Notes: a model not told the origin generated them from the letters alone. Counted from the stretch's first letter, positions 7,402 to 14,998 are shown. The stretch: 23,636 nucleotides of DNA from Gemmatimonadota bacterium (GCA_016704275.1 JADJAK010000013.1:1-23636), one strand, 5' to 3'. Numbers and translations: made by a program.

Positions 7402-8148
7402 ATGACCATCGCCCTTCGCCAACGCGTCTCGCACGCGGGCATGGTCGGTCTCGTCGCCGCCGCCCTGGCAGTGTCGATCCAGTACTTCGTCGCATTCCCG
7501 GTCGGCAACCAGCCCAACTGGCTGGCGCTCTTGAGCGCCGCTGCCGCCGCACCCTCCGCCTATGTCGTCGTCCCCGTCCGCGCCCCGATCGAGGGGTGGA
7601 TTCAGATGGAGATCGGCGGAACCTCGCTTCGTGAAGCCACGACGCCATTCGGCCCGGCGCTTCGCGGCGGGACGGATGACTTCCTCCTGATCGCGCTCGG
7701 AACCATCATCATGGTGGGGATCGTGGCGTATCTGGCGGAAGGGGTGCAGGAGATGGTCACGGAGCGGGGGACGACGGGCCGGGAAGGGGTGCAAGGGCGA
7801 GTCGAAGGCCCTCCGAACCGCGAAAAGGAAGAGGTCCTCGACTGCGCAGCCCTACGGGCTGCTTCGCTCAGGATGACAACATTCGACCCCCTCACCCCTC
7901 ACCGTTCACCGTTCACCCTCCCAACAATCTCCCCGATTCGACCAGCATCCGTCACCATCCTGACCCGCTCATCCTCCGGCCAGTTCTTCCGGAACGGCAC
8001 TGGATGCGAATTGAACGACATCATCTCGTGCAACGGCGCGGTGCCGCGCACGTGGATCTCGTGCACGCCGGTGGCGCTGATGAGCTCGGCGGCGTTGTGC
8101 TCGTCGACCCCACCACCCGCCATGATCGAGATGCGGCCGGCCGCCTGA
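7402..8148 (+). CDS. Small membrane protein of unknown family with repeat-derived tail
   Basis: A GGAG at 7387-7390 precedes ATG 7402. The first 130 or so residues look genuine: about three hydrophobic segments (near 13-32, 39-58 and 94-115), a PVRAPIEGWIQMEIGGTSLREATTPFGP loop between the second and third, and an amphipathic end (AEGVQEMVTERG). The family is not recognised. From about position 7797 the frame runs into a truncated cloverleaf-like repeat, then a heptamer tract, then antisense through the end of cutC to a stop at 8148. Everything after about residue 131 is therefore probably not native, and the real gene may have lost its stop to the repeat. A GCTGCCG/CGGCAGC hairpin (7340-7371) lies in the leader. 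Confidence 0.5.
   Translation: MTIALRQRVSHAGMVGLVAAALAVSIQYFVAFPVGNQPNWLALLSAAAAAPSAYVVVPVRAPIEGWIQMEIGGTSLREATTPFGPALRGGTDDFLLIALGTIIMVGIVAYLAEGVQEMVTERGTTGREGVQGRVEGPPNREKEEVLDCAALRAASLRMTTFDPLTPHRSPFTLPTISPIRPASVTILTRSSSGQFFRNGTGCELNDIISCNGAVPRTWISCTPVALMSSAALCSSTPPPAMIEMRPAA
7797..7878. repeat. Cloverleaf-like repeat element, truncated copy
   Basis: The right half matches the complete copy at 3278: TCGACTGCGC, a 7-base stem with 3-base loop (GCAGCCC-TAC-GGGCTGC, 7846-7862), then CGCTCAGGATGACA (7865-7878). The left part keeps GTCGAAGG (from 7801) but lacks the left terminal repeat. Stem bases differ from the complete copy while pairing is kept. A heptamer tract follows directly, as in the other copy. 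Confidence 0.7.
7889..7918. repeat. Heptamer tract, TCAC every 7 bases, at the end of cutC
   Basis: TCAC begins at 7892, 7899, 7906 and 7913. On the minus strand the tract encodes the last residues of CutC (VNGER) and its TGA stop. Confidence 0.75.
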
Positions 8149-8654
8149 GTGACGCCAGCGGCGAGGTTCGCGCGGCCGTCCCAGGCGTTCTCGCGCTGGC
8201 CGGAGGAGAGGACGCGCTGGACGCCGAGGCGGATCAGTGTCTCCAGTGCACCCGCCGGATCGCGGCAGACATCCCACGCGCGGTGGAAGGTGAGCGGCAG
8301 TCCGCCCGCGGCCTCCTTCCATGCCAGGACCGCCGCTTCGTCGACGTCGCCCTCAGGCGTGAGCGCGCCGATCACCACGCCATGGACGCCGCACTCGCGG
8401 GCATGCGCGACATCGGCGGTCATGATGGCGATCTCGTCGGCATCATAGATGAACGAGCCGCCGCGGAGCCGGATGATCGGGAAGACGGGAATCCTGAGCG
8501 CCTGCACGGCGGCGACGAGCACGCCGTGGCTCGGCGTCGTCCCGGCGTCGGCTAGGTTGTCGCAGAGTTCGACCCGATGCGCGCCGCCACGCTCTGCCTG
8601 AACCGCCGAGGCGACGCTGTCGACACAGGCCTCGATGGTGATCAGAGCGACCAT
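7899..8654 (-). CDS. cutC: CutC-family protein
   Basis: This is a 251-residue TIM-barrel protein of the CutC family, classically annotated as copper homeostasis but with weak functional evidence. Family segments are ITIEACVDSVASAVQAERGGAHRVELCDNLADAGTTPS (in two parts), then PIIRLRGGSFIYDADE, VIGALTPEGDVD, LTFHRAWDVCRDP, RVLSSGQ, IMAGGGV and EIHVRGTA. ATG 8654 overlaps the stop of the Gfo/Idh gene by 13 bases in another frame, so translation is coupled. It is the last gene of the minus-strand unit of GH20, DUF1080, transporter and oxidoreductase. That setting suggests work on a sugar intermediate rather than copper; this is inference. The C-terminus VNGER and the stop are supplied by a heptamer repeat. 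No signal peptide, so it is cytoplasmic. Confidence 0.9.
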   Translation of the reverse strand: MVALITIEACVDSVASAVQAERGGAHRVELCDNLADAGTTPSHGVLVAAVQALRIPVFPIIRLRGGSFIYDADEIAIMTADVAHARECGVHGVVIGALTPEGDVDEAAVLAWKEAAGGLPLTFHRAWDVCRDPAGALETLIRLGVQRVLSSGQRENAWDGRANLAAGVTQAAGRISIMAGGGVDEHNAAELISATGVHEIHVRGTAPLHEMMSFNSHPVPFRKNWPEDERVRMVTDAGRIGEIVGRVNGER

Positions 8655-9970
8655 CCCGCGCGGTAGGTCGGGGTGATCCACTCCGGCGGCAGCGGCGTCT
8701 TGATGACCCCCTCAGGCGAGATCTCGATGATCCGGCCCGAGCGCACCGCGAGGCAACCGTAGAGCACCATCTCGGTCAGCGGCCCGGAGTAGTCGACGAA
8801 GTTCGACAGCGGCGCCGGACCCTTCCCGGTGATCGCGTTGATCCACTCGGCGTAGGCCCCCGGCGACCGCGCATAGGTCGGCTTCGGCGGCGTCTTGAGC
8901 CACTGCGCGTGACGCGTCGGATTCAGGATGCGGAGCGAGTCGCCATAGGCATCGGCGACCATCGCGCCGTCGGTGCCCACCCACATCTGTCCGCCCACCT
9001 CGCCGATCGGCCACTGATCCTTGTCGCCGAGCTCCATCGGGCGCGCTGGCCAGATCGAGCCGTCGCGCCAGACCACCTTGACCGCGGGGCGCTTTGCCGT
9101 GGCGGGGAAGTCGTACTGCACGCGCGACTGCTTCGGTGCCGTCTCCTCGAACATCTGGCTCGACTCGGGGGTGATGCGCGCCGGATTGCGGAGATCGAAC
9201 GCCCAGAACGCCGCGTCCATCGCATGGCAGGCGATGTCGCCGAGGGCGCCGGTGCCGTAGTCCCACCAGCCGCGCCAGCGGAACGGGGCGTACGCCGGGT
9301 TGTACGGCCGCTCCGGCGCGGGGCCCTGCCAGAGGTTCCAGTCGAAGGTCGGATGCGGATTGTGCGCATCGGTCGGCCGCTCGAGGCCCTGCGGCCAGAC
9401 CGGACGATTGGTCCAATAGTGGATCTCGCGGATCTCGCCAATCAGGCCGGCCTCGTACGCCTCGCGGATGATCCGCGTGCCGGCGCCGGCATGGAACTGG
9501 TTGCCCATCTGCGTCGCGACCTTGCGGACCTTCGCCTCGGCCACCAGGGCGCGAACCTCATGCATCGTCCGCGTCATCGGCTTCTGCGTGAACACCGGCT
9601 TGTTGAGCTTGAGCGCCGCCATCGTCGCCACCGCGTGGGTGTGATCCGGCGTCGACACCGACACGGCGTCGATCTCGCTCCCCATCGTCGCCAGCATCTC
9701 GCGGTAATCCTTGAATTGCTTGGCGTCGGGGTAGCGCGCGAACGACTTCGCCCCCGACCGCCAATCGACGTCACAGAGCGCCGCGACCGACGCGCCGGCC
9801 TTCACCATCTCGGTGATGTCGGACTCGCCCTTGCCGCCGATGCCGATGGCCGCGAGCCGCACCGTGTCGCTCGGCGCCGTGAAGCCACGCCCGAGCACGT
9901 GCCGCGGGACGATGTGGAAGGCGGCGCCGACGGCGGCGGCGGATTTCAAAACCGAACGACGAGTTGGCAT
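8642..9970 (-). CDS. Tat-exported Gfo/Idh/MocA-family oxidoreductase (first copy)
   Basis: This is a 442-residue NAD(P)-dependent sugar oxidoreductase-like protein. The start at 9970 gives a twin-arginine-type signal (MPTRRSVLKSAAAVGAA) and GGAG lies just upstream. The Rossmann fold shows IGIGGKG and, after SVAALCDVD, the segment VSTPDHTHAV. The usual catalytic EKP motif reads QKP (129-131), keeping the Lys. The C-terminal domain has GTGALGDIACHAMDAAFWA with a likely active-site His. In gene clusters with DUF1080 such exported enzymes are associated with oxidation at C3 of glycosides (3-keto-glycoside route); that role here is inference. It overlaps cutC downstream and is separated from the transporter gene by 126 bases of inverted heptamer repeats. 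A paralogue lies at 16395. Confidence 0.9.
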   Translation of the reverse strand: MPTRRSVLKSAAAVGAAFHIVPRHVLGRGFTAPSDTVRLAAIGIGGKGESDITEMVKAGASVAALCDVDWRSGAKSFARYPDAKQFKDYREMLATMGSEIDAVSVSTPDHTHAVATMAALKLNKPVFTQKPMTRTMHEVRALVAEAKVRKVATQMGNQFHAGAGTRIIREAYEAGLIGEIREIHYWTNRPVWPQGLERPTDAHNPHPTFDWNLWQGPAPERPYNPAYAPFRWRGWWDYGTGALGDIACHAMDAAFWAFDLRNPARITPESSQMFEETAPKQSRVQYDFPATAKRPAVKVVWRDGSIWPARPMELGDKDQWPIGEVGGQMWVGTDGAMVADAYGDSLRILNPTRHAQWLKTPPKPTYARSPGAYAEWINAITGKGPAPLSNFVDYSGPLTEMVLYGCLAVRSGRIIEISPEGVIKTPLPPEWITPTYRAGWSL

Positions 9971-9988
9971 GGGGAACTCCGGAAGCAG

Positions 9989-10090
9989 GATGATCGATGG
10001 TCGACGATCGATGATCGATAGCTGACGGTCAGGGGAGACATGTCGCCCTGCACGGCGCCATCGATCATCGACCATCGATCATCGATCATC
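9989..10090. repeat. Inverted pair of ATCGATC-type heptamer arrays
   Basis: The left arm 9989-10019 and right arm 10060-10090 are complementary at about 28 of 31 positions, with a 40-base loop. Within the left arm TCG recurs at 9994, 10001, 10008 and 10015, a 7-base period. It fills the gap between the transporter and Gfo/Idh genes of one operon, so the hairpin would form inside the transcript and could partly terminate it or protect the upstream part. Confidence 0.75.
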
Positions 10091-10096
10091 GTTTCG

Positions 10097-11290
10097 TCAA
10101 TGTGCCTCGACAACCGTCTTCGGCTTGAACGCCACCGCAAAGATCAGGAAGATCACCGCCGCACCGATGGCCGGAACCTTCCAGATGGCGGTCCAGTCGT
10201 GGGTGCCGTCGGCGAGCTTGTGCGCGTCGACGATCCGTCCCGAGAGCCAGGAGCCGGCGAAGTTGCCGAAGCCGAGGGTCACCAGGGCGATGAATCCCTG
10301 GGCCGCGGCGCGAACCTTCGGGCCCGCCTGCTGGTCGACGTAGATCTGGCCGGAGACGAAGAAGAAGTCATAGCAGACGCCGTGCAGCAGCAGGCCGGCA
10401 TAGATCAGCCACACCTTGCTGTCGGCGTTGCCGTAGGCGAAGGCGTAGTACCGCGCGGCCCAGGCGACCATCGCCACCAGCAGGATCGTCTTGATGCCGT
10501 GCTTCCGGAGCAGGACGCCGATGAAGAGCATGAAGAAGACTTCGCTCATCTGGCCCATCGTCATCTTGCCGGCCGCGCTCGCCACGCCGATCTCGTTGAG
10601 GAACGGGTTGGCAAAGGCGTAGTAGAACTGGAGCGGGATGCAGAGCAGGAAGGAGCCGAACAGGAAGACGGTGAACGACCGGTCCTTCATCAAGGCCAGG
10701 GCGTCGATGCCGGCGGCATCGCGCCACGAGAAGGGCTTGCCCTTGCTCGGCGGCGGCGTGTGCGGCAGCAGGAACGAGAAGAGACCGAGCGCCACCGACG
10801 CCATCGCGGCGATGCGGATCGGGGTGGCCGTGGCGTCGACGCCGAGCTTGCCGAGCAGCAGGCCCACGGCGATCCAGCCGATCGTGCCGAGGACGCGGAT
10901 CGATCCGAACTCGGCGGCCGGGTTCTTCAGGTGGCTCATCGAGAGGGAGTTGGTGAGCGCGAGCGTCGGCATGTAGCAGAGCGCGTAGAGGAGCATCCCG
11001 ATGTACATCGAGTCGAAGGTGCTCAGCGTCGAGACATAATAGAGCAGCGCCGCCCCGGTCAGGTGGAGGGCGGCGAGCATCTTCTCGGTCGGGAGGAAAC
11101 GGTCGGCGATCGTGCCGAGGCCGAACGGCGTCACGATCGCGGCGATCGCGGTGGTGCCATACATCAGGCCGATCTGGGCCCCGTCAAACTTGAGCGTCTG
11201 CCCGAGATACGTGCCGAGGGTGACCGCCCAGCTCCCCCAGATGAAGTACTGGAGGAACATCATGATCTGGAGTCGGAGGCGTGTGCTCAC
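10097..11290 (-). CDS. MFS transporter, nucleoside:H+ symporter (NHS) family
   Basis: This is a 397-residue, roughly 12-segment inner-membrane permease. The N-terminus LRLQIMMFLQYFIWGSWAVTLGTYL is close to the start of NupG/XapB-type permeases, and size and hydrophobic pattern agree. Other segments include LMYGTTAIAAIVTPFGLGTIADRF, with a tail rich in hydrophobic helices up to AVAFKPKTVVEAH. The start is GTG 11290, forming a 4-base GTGA overlap with the DUF1080 stop, so the two are translationally coupled; earlier in-frame starts lie inside the DUF1080 gene. NHS-family members beside DUF1080 and Gfo/Idh genes are more likely sugar or glycoside importers than nucleoside importers. The substrate is not shown by sequence. 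Confidence 0.88.
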   Translation of the reverse strand: MSTRLRLQIMMFLQYFIWGSWAVTLGTYLGQTLKFDGAQIGLMYGTTAIAAIVTPFGLGTIADRFLPTEKMLAALHLTGAALLYYVSTLSTFDSMYIGMLLYALCYMPTLALTNSLSMSHLKNPAAEFGSIRVLGTIGWIAVGLLLGKLGVDATATPIRIAAMASVALGLFSFLLPHTPPPSKGKPFSWRDAAGIDALALMKDRSFTVFLFGSFLLCIPLQFYYAFANPFLNEIGVASAAGKMTMGQMSEVFFMLFIGVLLRKHGIKTILLVAMVAWAARYYAFAYGNADSKVWLIYAGLLLHGVCYDFFFVSGQIYVDQQAGPKVRAAAQGFIALVTLGFGNFAGSWLSGRIVDAHKLADGTHDWTAIWKVPAIGAAVIFLIFAVAFKPKTVVEAH

Positions 11291-12024
11291 TTGATCTCCC
11301 GGATCTTGATGTTGCGGTACCAGATGGTGTTGCCGTGTTCCTGCAGGCCGATGCTTCCCTTCCGCGCCAGGCCATACGTGGGCCACTGCGCGAACTTGGT
11401 CTTCTTCACGGCATCCTTGAAGGCGCGCGAATCGAAGTCGACCTGGTCGGCGATCTTCGTCCCGTTGAACCACGTCTCGACGATCGCACCATGGGTCATG
11501 ATCCGCATCGTGTTCCACTCGCCGAGCGGCTTCACGAGGTCGGGGGATGCCGGAGCCAGCCCGTAAAGCGCGCCGGCGGAGGTGAGCGGCGAGAGGCCGT
11601 CACGGTGGCCGATGTTGTCGAGCACCTGGATCTCAGGGGCGTTCTGGTACACCACCTCGGTGCCTTCCGTGGCCCAGAAGAAGATGCCGCTGTTCCCCTT
11701 CGACTCGATCTTCCATTCCAGGACCAGCTCGAACGAGTCGAACTGCTTGTCGGTCATGATGTCGCCGGTGGTGGCGGTCTTCACCATCATCCCATCCTTC
11801 GCCTCCCACCCCGTCATCTGCCCCGGCTTCTGGTAGAGATGCCATCCCTTCATGCTCTTGCCGTCGAAGAGCAGCGTCCAGCCGGCCTTCTTCTCGGCCT
11901 CGGTCAGGGTGTTCGGGGTGGCATGCATGGCGCTCATGTCATGTTGGGCGTGAGCGGTTGCCGCACCGGCAAGCATCGCCACGGCGCAGGAAACGAGCAC
12001 GCGAGCAGGCGCGCGTCGGAACAT
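11287..12024 (-). CDS. Secreted DUF1080 (3-keto-disaccharide hydrolase-like) protein
   Basis: This is a 245-residue single-domain protein with a signal peptide (VLVSCAVAMLAGAATAHAQ). DUF1080 has a concanavalin-like β-sandwich fold; family segments here are GWTLLFDGKSMKGWHLY, FDSFELVLEWKIESKGNSG, IFFWATEG, PEIQVLDN, GEWNTMRI, VETWFNGTKIAD and a C-terminal GSIGLQEHGNTIWYRNIKIREI. Members are described as 3-keto-glycoside hydrolases or lyases acting after oxidation of a sugar at C3. The start at 12024 has GAGG upstream; longer forms run back into the GH20 gene. It lies 43 bases after GH20 and overlaps the permease start by 4 bases. It probably acts in the periplasm together with the Tat-exported Gfo/Idh enzyme. 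Confidence 0.9.
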   Translation of the reverse strand: MFRRAPARVLVSCAVAMLAGAATAHAQHDMSAMHATPNTLTEAEKKAGWTLLFDGKSMKGWHLYQKPGQMTGWEAKDGMMVKTATTGDIMTDKQFDSFELVLEWKIESKGNSGIFFWATEGTEVVYQNAPEIQVLDNIGHRDGLSPLTSAGALYGLAPASPDLVKPLGEWNTMRIMTHGAIVETWFNGTKIADQVDFDSRAFKDAVKKTKFAQWPTYGLARKGSIGLQEHGNTIWYRNIKIREIK

Positions 12025-12067
12025 CGGCTGGCCTCGGAGCAAAGGGGAGTGGAGGGAACCCCGAAGC

Positions 12068-14077
12068 TTACGGGACCGAGGACACTGGCGCAACGAGACG
12101 CCGAACCGCCTCCGCCCCGACCGGCCGCAACAACCCGAACGTCTTCCCCTCGATCGTCTTGAGCGTCGAGTCGGTGGTGGCGAGCCACCCTGCCGACGGC
12201 TGCACCTTCCGCATCCGGTAGTCGAGGGCCTCAAGACCGATGCGGCCCAGGGTGTTGAGGGCGCGGGCCACCAGGAGTCCATCCGTCGCCATCGGGGTCC
12301 GCCCAACCATCGCGTCGAGCAGCGGCGTGAAGCCCTGCATCGCCCGGAAGTGGTCGGCCAGGACGCCCCCGGCGCGCGCATCGCCCTGCACGGCCTGCTC
12401 GGCGAGCGCCTGCATCCGCCAGCCATTCCAAGGGTCGGGGCGCGCCGCGTCGATCAACCGGGTGAGTGGCGAGAACTGATTGGTGCCGCGCCCCGCAAAA
12501 CCGCGCGGCCGGGCGTACTCCAGCAGTCCGACCAGCGTGGCGGCATCGTCGCCCTCGGCAAAGCGGCGCACCATCCGCGCCGTGTGCGACTCATGCACCG
12601 GCCCGACTTCCTCGAGCCGACGCGAGAAGACCTCGAGCCGGCGATACATGTCGGGGACATCGCGCACCGACGCCGGCGACCAGAAGCGCTCGGCCACACC
12701 CGCCAGCCGCGGCCAGAGGCGCGAGTCGATCGTCTCCTGCGTGATGTACTCCCCCCACATGCACGCCTCGCCGCCCAGCACCAGCGCCTGCTGCGCCGGC
12801 GTGAGATCGTGTCCCGCGGGGAGCGGATCGCTCAGGTACATCTCGGTGGTGGTCTTGATGTGGTCGAGGTAGTACGGCGCCGAGAGGATCGCCTGACGGC
12901 CCTGCTTCGCCGCGGTGATCAGGTAGTTGGTGCCGCGCCACGACTGGATCACCGCGCCGGCAGGGAGATTGGGGGCGAGGATCTCGTCCCAGCCCACCGG
13001 CTGGCGGCCATGCTTCTTGAGGATCGCGAAGAGCCGGGTGTTGAAGTGGGTCTGCAGCGCGTGCGCATCGGCGATGCGGTTCGCCTTCATCCACGCCTGG
13101 ATGGTCGGGTTCGCCTTCCACTCCGTCGGCTCGACCTCGTCGCCACCGATGTGCCACGACTTGTCGGGGAAGAGGGTGACCATCTCGGCGATGAAGGTGT
13201 CGAGGAAGCGGTAGGTGCTCTCGACCGTCGGGTTGATCGCCGGATGCGACACGCCCCACTTCCGGTCGATCTGGTACGGCCCCTTGCCGCTCGCCAGTTC
13301 GGGGTAGGCCGCGAACCACGCCGTCATGTGGCCCGGCATGTCGAACTCGGGGACCACGCGAATGCCGCGATCCGCTGCGTAGGCCACCACGGCCTTCACC
13401 TGCGCCTGCGTGTAGTGGTCGCCGTCCGAGCCCAGTTCGTGGAGCTTGGGGAACGCCTTCACCTCGACGCGGAAGCCCTGGTCTTCGCTCAGGTGCCAGT
13501 GGAGGACGTTCAGCTTCGCCATCGCCATCCCGTCGATGGTGCGCGTGATCACCTCGACCGGGATGAAGTGGCGGCCAGCGTCGACCAGGACACCGCGCCA
13601 GCGGAAGCGCGGCGCATCGGTGATCGTCGCCATCTGCAGCGAGGCCCCGCTGGCATCCTGCTGATAGAGCTGAAGCACCGTCTCCAGGCCGCGGATCGCG
13701 CCAACAACCGTCGGCGCCGTGAGCGTGACGGTCTGTTTGGTCACGTCGAGTCGGTAGGACTCGTCGTCATCGAGCGACGGCACCGCCGGCGAGGCCCGCC
13801 CCACCTGAACGATCAATCCTTTGGTCGGCGCCGTGCCCCCGATGCTCCGCGGCAGCGCCACCACCATCCGTGCCTCGAGTCGCCGCATGGCCCGCTGTAC
13901 CGCCCGCTCCAGCCGCGGGTCACGGTAGCCGGTGATCGCCGCGGTGAACGTCGAGTCCAGCAGCAGGGAGCCCGCCCCCATCGTCACCGAGGCCGGGACC
14001 GGGAGGAGGTTGTGCTGCTGGTCCGGAACAGGCTGGCCGAAAAGGCCTGCCATCAGGGCAAGGGGTGCGAGGCGCAT
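12068..14077 (-). CDS. Secreted GH20 β-N-acetylhexosaminidase, first gene of the glycoside unit
   Basis: This 669-residue exo-hexosaminidase has an N-terminal hydrophobic signal (LAPLALMAGLFGQ). The GH20b-like N-domain spans about 22-150 and the TIM barrel about 155-500: RFRWRGVLVDAGRHF, HWHLSEDQG (193-201), PEFDMPGHMTAW, and the catalytic Asp313-Glu314 pair in HIGGDEVEPTEW. Later barrel segments are QPVGWDEILAP, QSWRGTNY, GGEACMWGEYI and WPRLAGVAERFWSP. The C-terminal 150 residues are helical and differ from the discoidin-like end of the GH20 at 5089. It leads the minus-strand unit, with DUF1080 following after 43 bases. The long opposite-strand ORF across it is a shadow. It should release terminal GlcNAc or GalNAc outside the cytoplasm. 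Confidence 0.92.
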   Translation of the reverse strand: MRLAPLALMAGLFGQPVPDQQHNLLPVPASVTMGAGSLLLDSTFTAAITGYRDPRLERAVQRAMRRLEARMVVALPRSIGGTAPTKGLIVQVGRASPAVPSLDDDESYRLDVTKQTVTLTAPTVVGAIRGLETVLQLYQQDASGASLQMATITDAPRFRWRGVLVDAGRHFIPVEVITRTIDGMAMAKLNVLHWHLSEDQGFRVEVKAFPKLHELGSDGDHYTQAQVKAVVAYAADRGIRVVPEFDMPGHMTAWFAAYPELASGKGPYQIDRKWGVSHPAINPTVESTYRFLDTFIAEMVTLFPDKSWHIGGDEVEPTEWKANPTIQAWMKANRIADAHALQTHFNTRLFAILKKHGRQPVGWDEILAPNLPAGAVIQSWRGTNYLITAAKQGRQAILSAPYYLDHIKTTTEMYLSDPLPAGHDLTPAQQALVLGGEACMWGEYITQETIDSRLWPRLAGVAERFWSPASVRDVPDMYRRLEVFSRRLEEVGPVHESHTARMVRRFAEGDDAATLVGLLEYARPRGFAGRGTNQFSPLTRLIDAARPDPWNGWRMQALAEQAVQGDARAGGVLADHFRAMQGFTPLLDAMVGRTPMATDGLLVARALNTLGRIGLEALDYRMRKVQPSAGWLATTDSTLKTIEGKTFGLLRPVGAEAVRRLVAPVSSVP

Positions 14078-14121
14078 GGTCGGTCGGGGTTGGAGTAGTC
14101 CTCAATATACGCAAGGCGGGC

Positions 14122-14155
14122 ATCGATCATCGATGATCGATCATCGATGATCGAT
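14122..14155. repeat. 34-base perfect palindrome of ATCGATC-type heptamers, copy 1
   Basis: ATCG recurs at 14122, 14129, 14136, 14143 and 14150, an exact 7-base period. The whole 34 bases equal their own reverse complement and contain four GATC and five ATCGAT sites. It lies between the divergent GH20 and MOSC genes. An identical copy is at 23141-23174. Confidence 0.9.
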
Positions 14156-14166
14156 AGCAGCCCCGG

Positions 14167-14181
14167 CCCCCCCCCCCCCCC
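14167..14181 (+). repeat. Homopolymer run of 15 C
   Basis: Fifteen consecutive C bases end at the first base of the candidate -35 box of the MOSC gene. Such runs slip easily, both in cells and in sequencing, so the exact length is uncertain. Confidence 0.85.
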
Positions 14182-14209
14182 TGAGCCTACACAAGACTCA
14201 GACTATACT
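14181..14209 (+). promoter_or_regulatory. Candidate sigma-70-type promoter of the MOSC gene, leaderless arrangement
   Basis: CTGAGC (14181-14186) and TATACT (14204-14209) are separated by 17 bases. The -10 box ends 6 bases before ATG 14216, so transcription would start at or next to the A of the start codon. No Shine-Dalgarno sequence is present. This is the geometry of a leaderless mRNA. The -10 box is good, the -35 is weak. Confidence 0.45.
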
Positions 14210-14215
14210 TCCCGA

Positions 14216-14998
14216 ATGCACCTCACCTCCCTCCACCGCTACCCCATCAAAGCCTGCCGCGGCCACGCCATCGACTCCGCCGTGGTCGATGCGCTCGGCT
14301 TCGTCGGCGACCGTCGCTTCATGCTGGTCGACAGCAACGACCGCTTCGTTTCGCAGCGGGAGGCCGCGGTGCTGGCGACGGTCACCCCGACCTTCGACGG
14401 CAGCATCCTCACCGTCGAGGCGCCCGGGGTCGAGACGCTGGTGCTTGAGCTCGATCCGCAGGGCGCCTCGCGCGACGTGACGATCTGGAATGACCAGGTC
14501 ACCGCCACCGACCAGGGTGACCATGCCGCCGAGTGGTTTGCGGAGGTGGTCGGCCATCCCTGCCGGTTGGTGCACTTCGGCGGCGAGGCGACCAGGCGGC
14601 TCGATCCGCGCTACTCGCCCAGGCCCGACGCGGAGACCGCCTTCGCCGACGGCTATCCGGTGCTGGCGGTGCTGCAGGAATCGCTCGACGACCTCAACCA
14701 CCGCCTCGAGCATCCCGTGCCGATGGCCCGCTTTCGCCCCAACATCGTCCTCACCGGCGCGCCGGCCTGGAGCGAGGACGCCTGGACCACGCTCACGCTG
14801 GGCGACGTCACCTTCGATGCGGTGAAGCCGTGCGCGCGCTGCACTGTCCTCACCGTCGATCAGCAGACAGGTGCCCGCGACCCGCAGCAGGAGCCGCTCC
14901 GGACCCTCGCGACCTTCCGAAACATCCCGGGGCGGGGAACGATGTTCGGGGTGAATCTGGTGGCGAGGGGCAACGGAGTCGTAAGTCGTAAGTCGTAA
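14216..14998 (+). CDS. MOSC-domain protein, YcbX/mARC-like
   Basis: This 260-residue protein has an N-terminal MOSC_N β-barrel (MHLTSLHRYPIKACRGHAI, then GDRRFMLVDSNDRFVSQRE) and a C-terminal MOSC domain (MARFRPNIVLTG, DVTFDAVKPCARCTVLTVD). The KPCARC motif (Cys206, Cys209) is the conserved cysteine site of YcbX/mARC-type molybdenum-cofactor enzymes, which reduce N-hydroxylated compounds with a redox partner; the partner domain is not part of this protein. The start at 14216 was chosen by family similarity and by a -10 box 6 bases upstream; the longer frame from 14147 runs through the poly-C tract. The last residues, VSRKS, and the TAA stop come from a GTAAGTC heptamer array. Cytoplasmic; substrate unknown. 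Confidence 0.9.
   Translation: MHLTSLHRYPIKACRGHAIDSAVVDALGFVGDRRFMLVDSNDRFVSQREAAVLATVTPTFDGSILTVEAPGVETLVLELDPQGASRDVTIWNDQVTATDQGDHAAEWFAEVVGHPCRLVHFGGEATRRLDPRYSPRPDAETAFADGYPVLAVLQESLDDLNHRLEHPVPMARFRPNIVLTGAPAWSEDAWTTLTLGDVTFDAVKPCARCTVLTVDQQTGARDPQQEPLRTLATFRNIPGRGTMFGVNLVARGNGVVSRKS

Noticed and set aside
8909..11566. Long plus-strand ORFs (8909-10021 and 10040-11566) opposite the Gfo/Idh and transporter genes
   Set aside because: Shadow composition; the minus strand encodes clear families with overlaps and ribosome sites.
12350..14098. 582-residue plus-strand ORF opposite the second GH20
   Set aside because: Antisense shadow with no start signal or domain.
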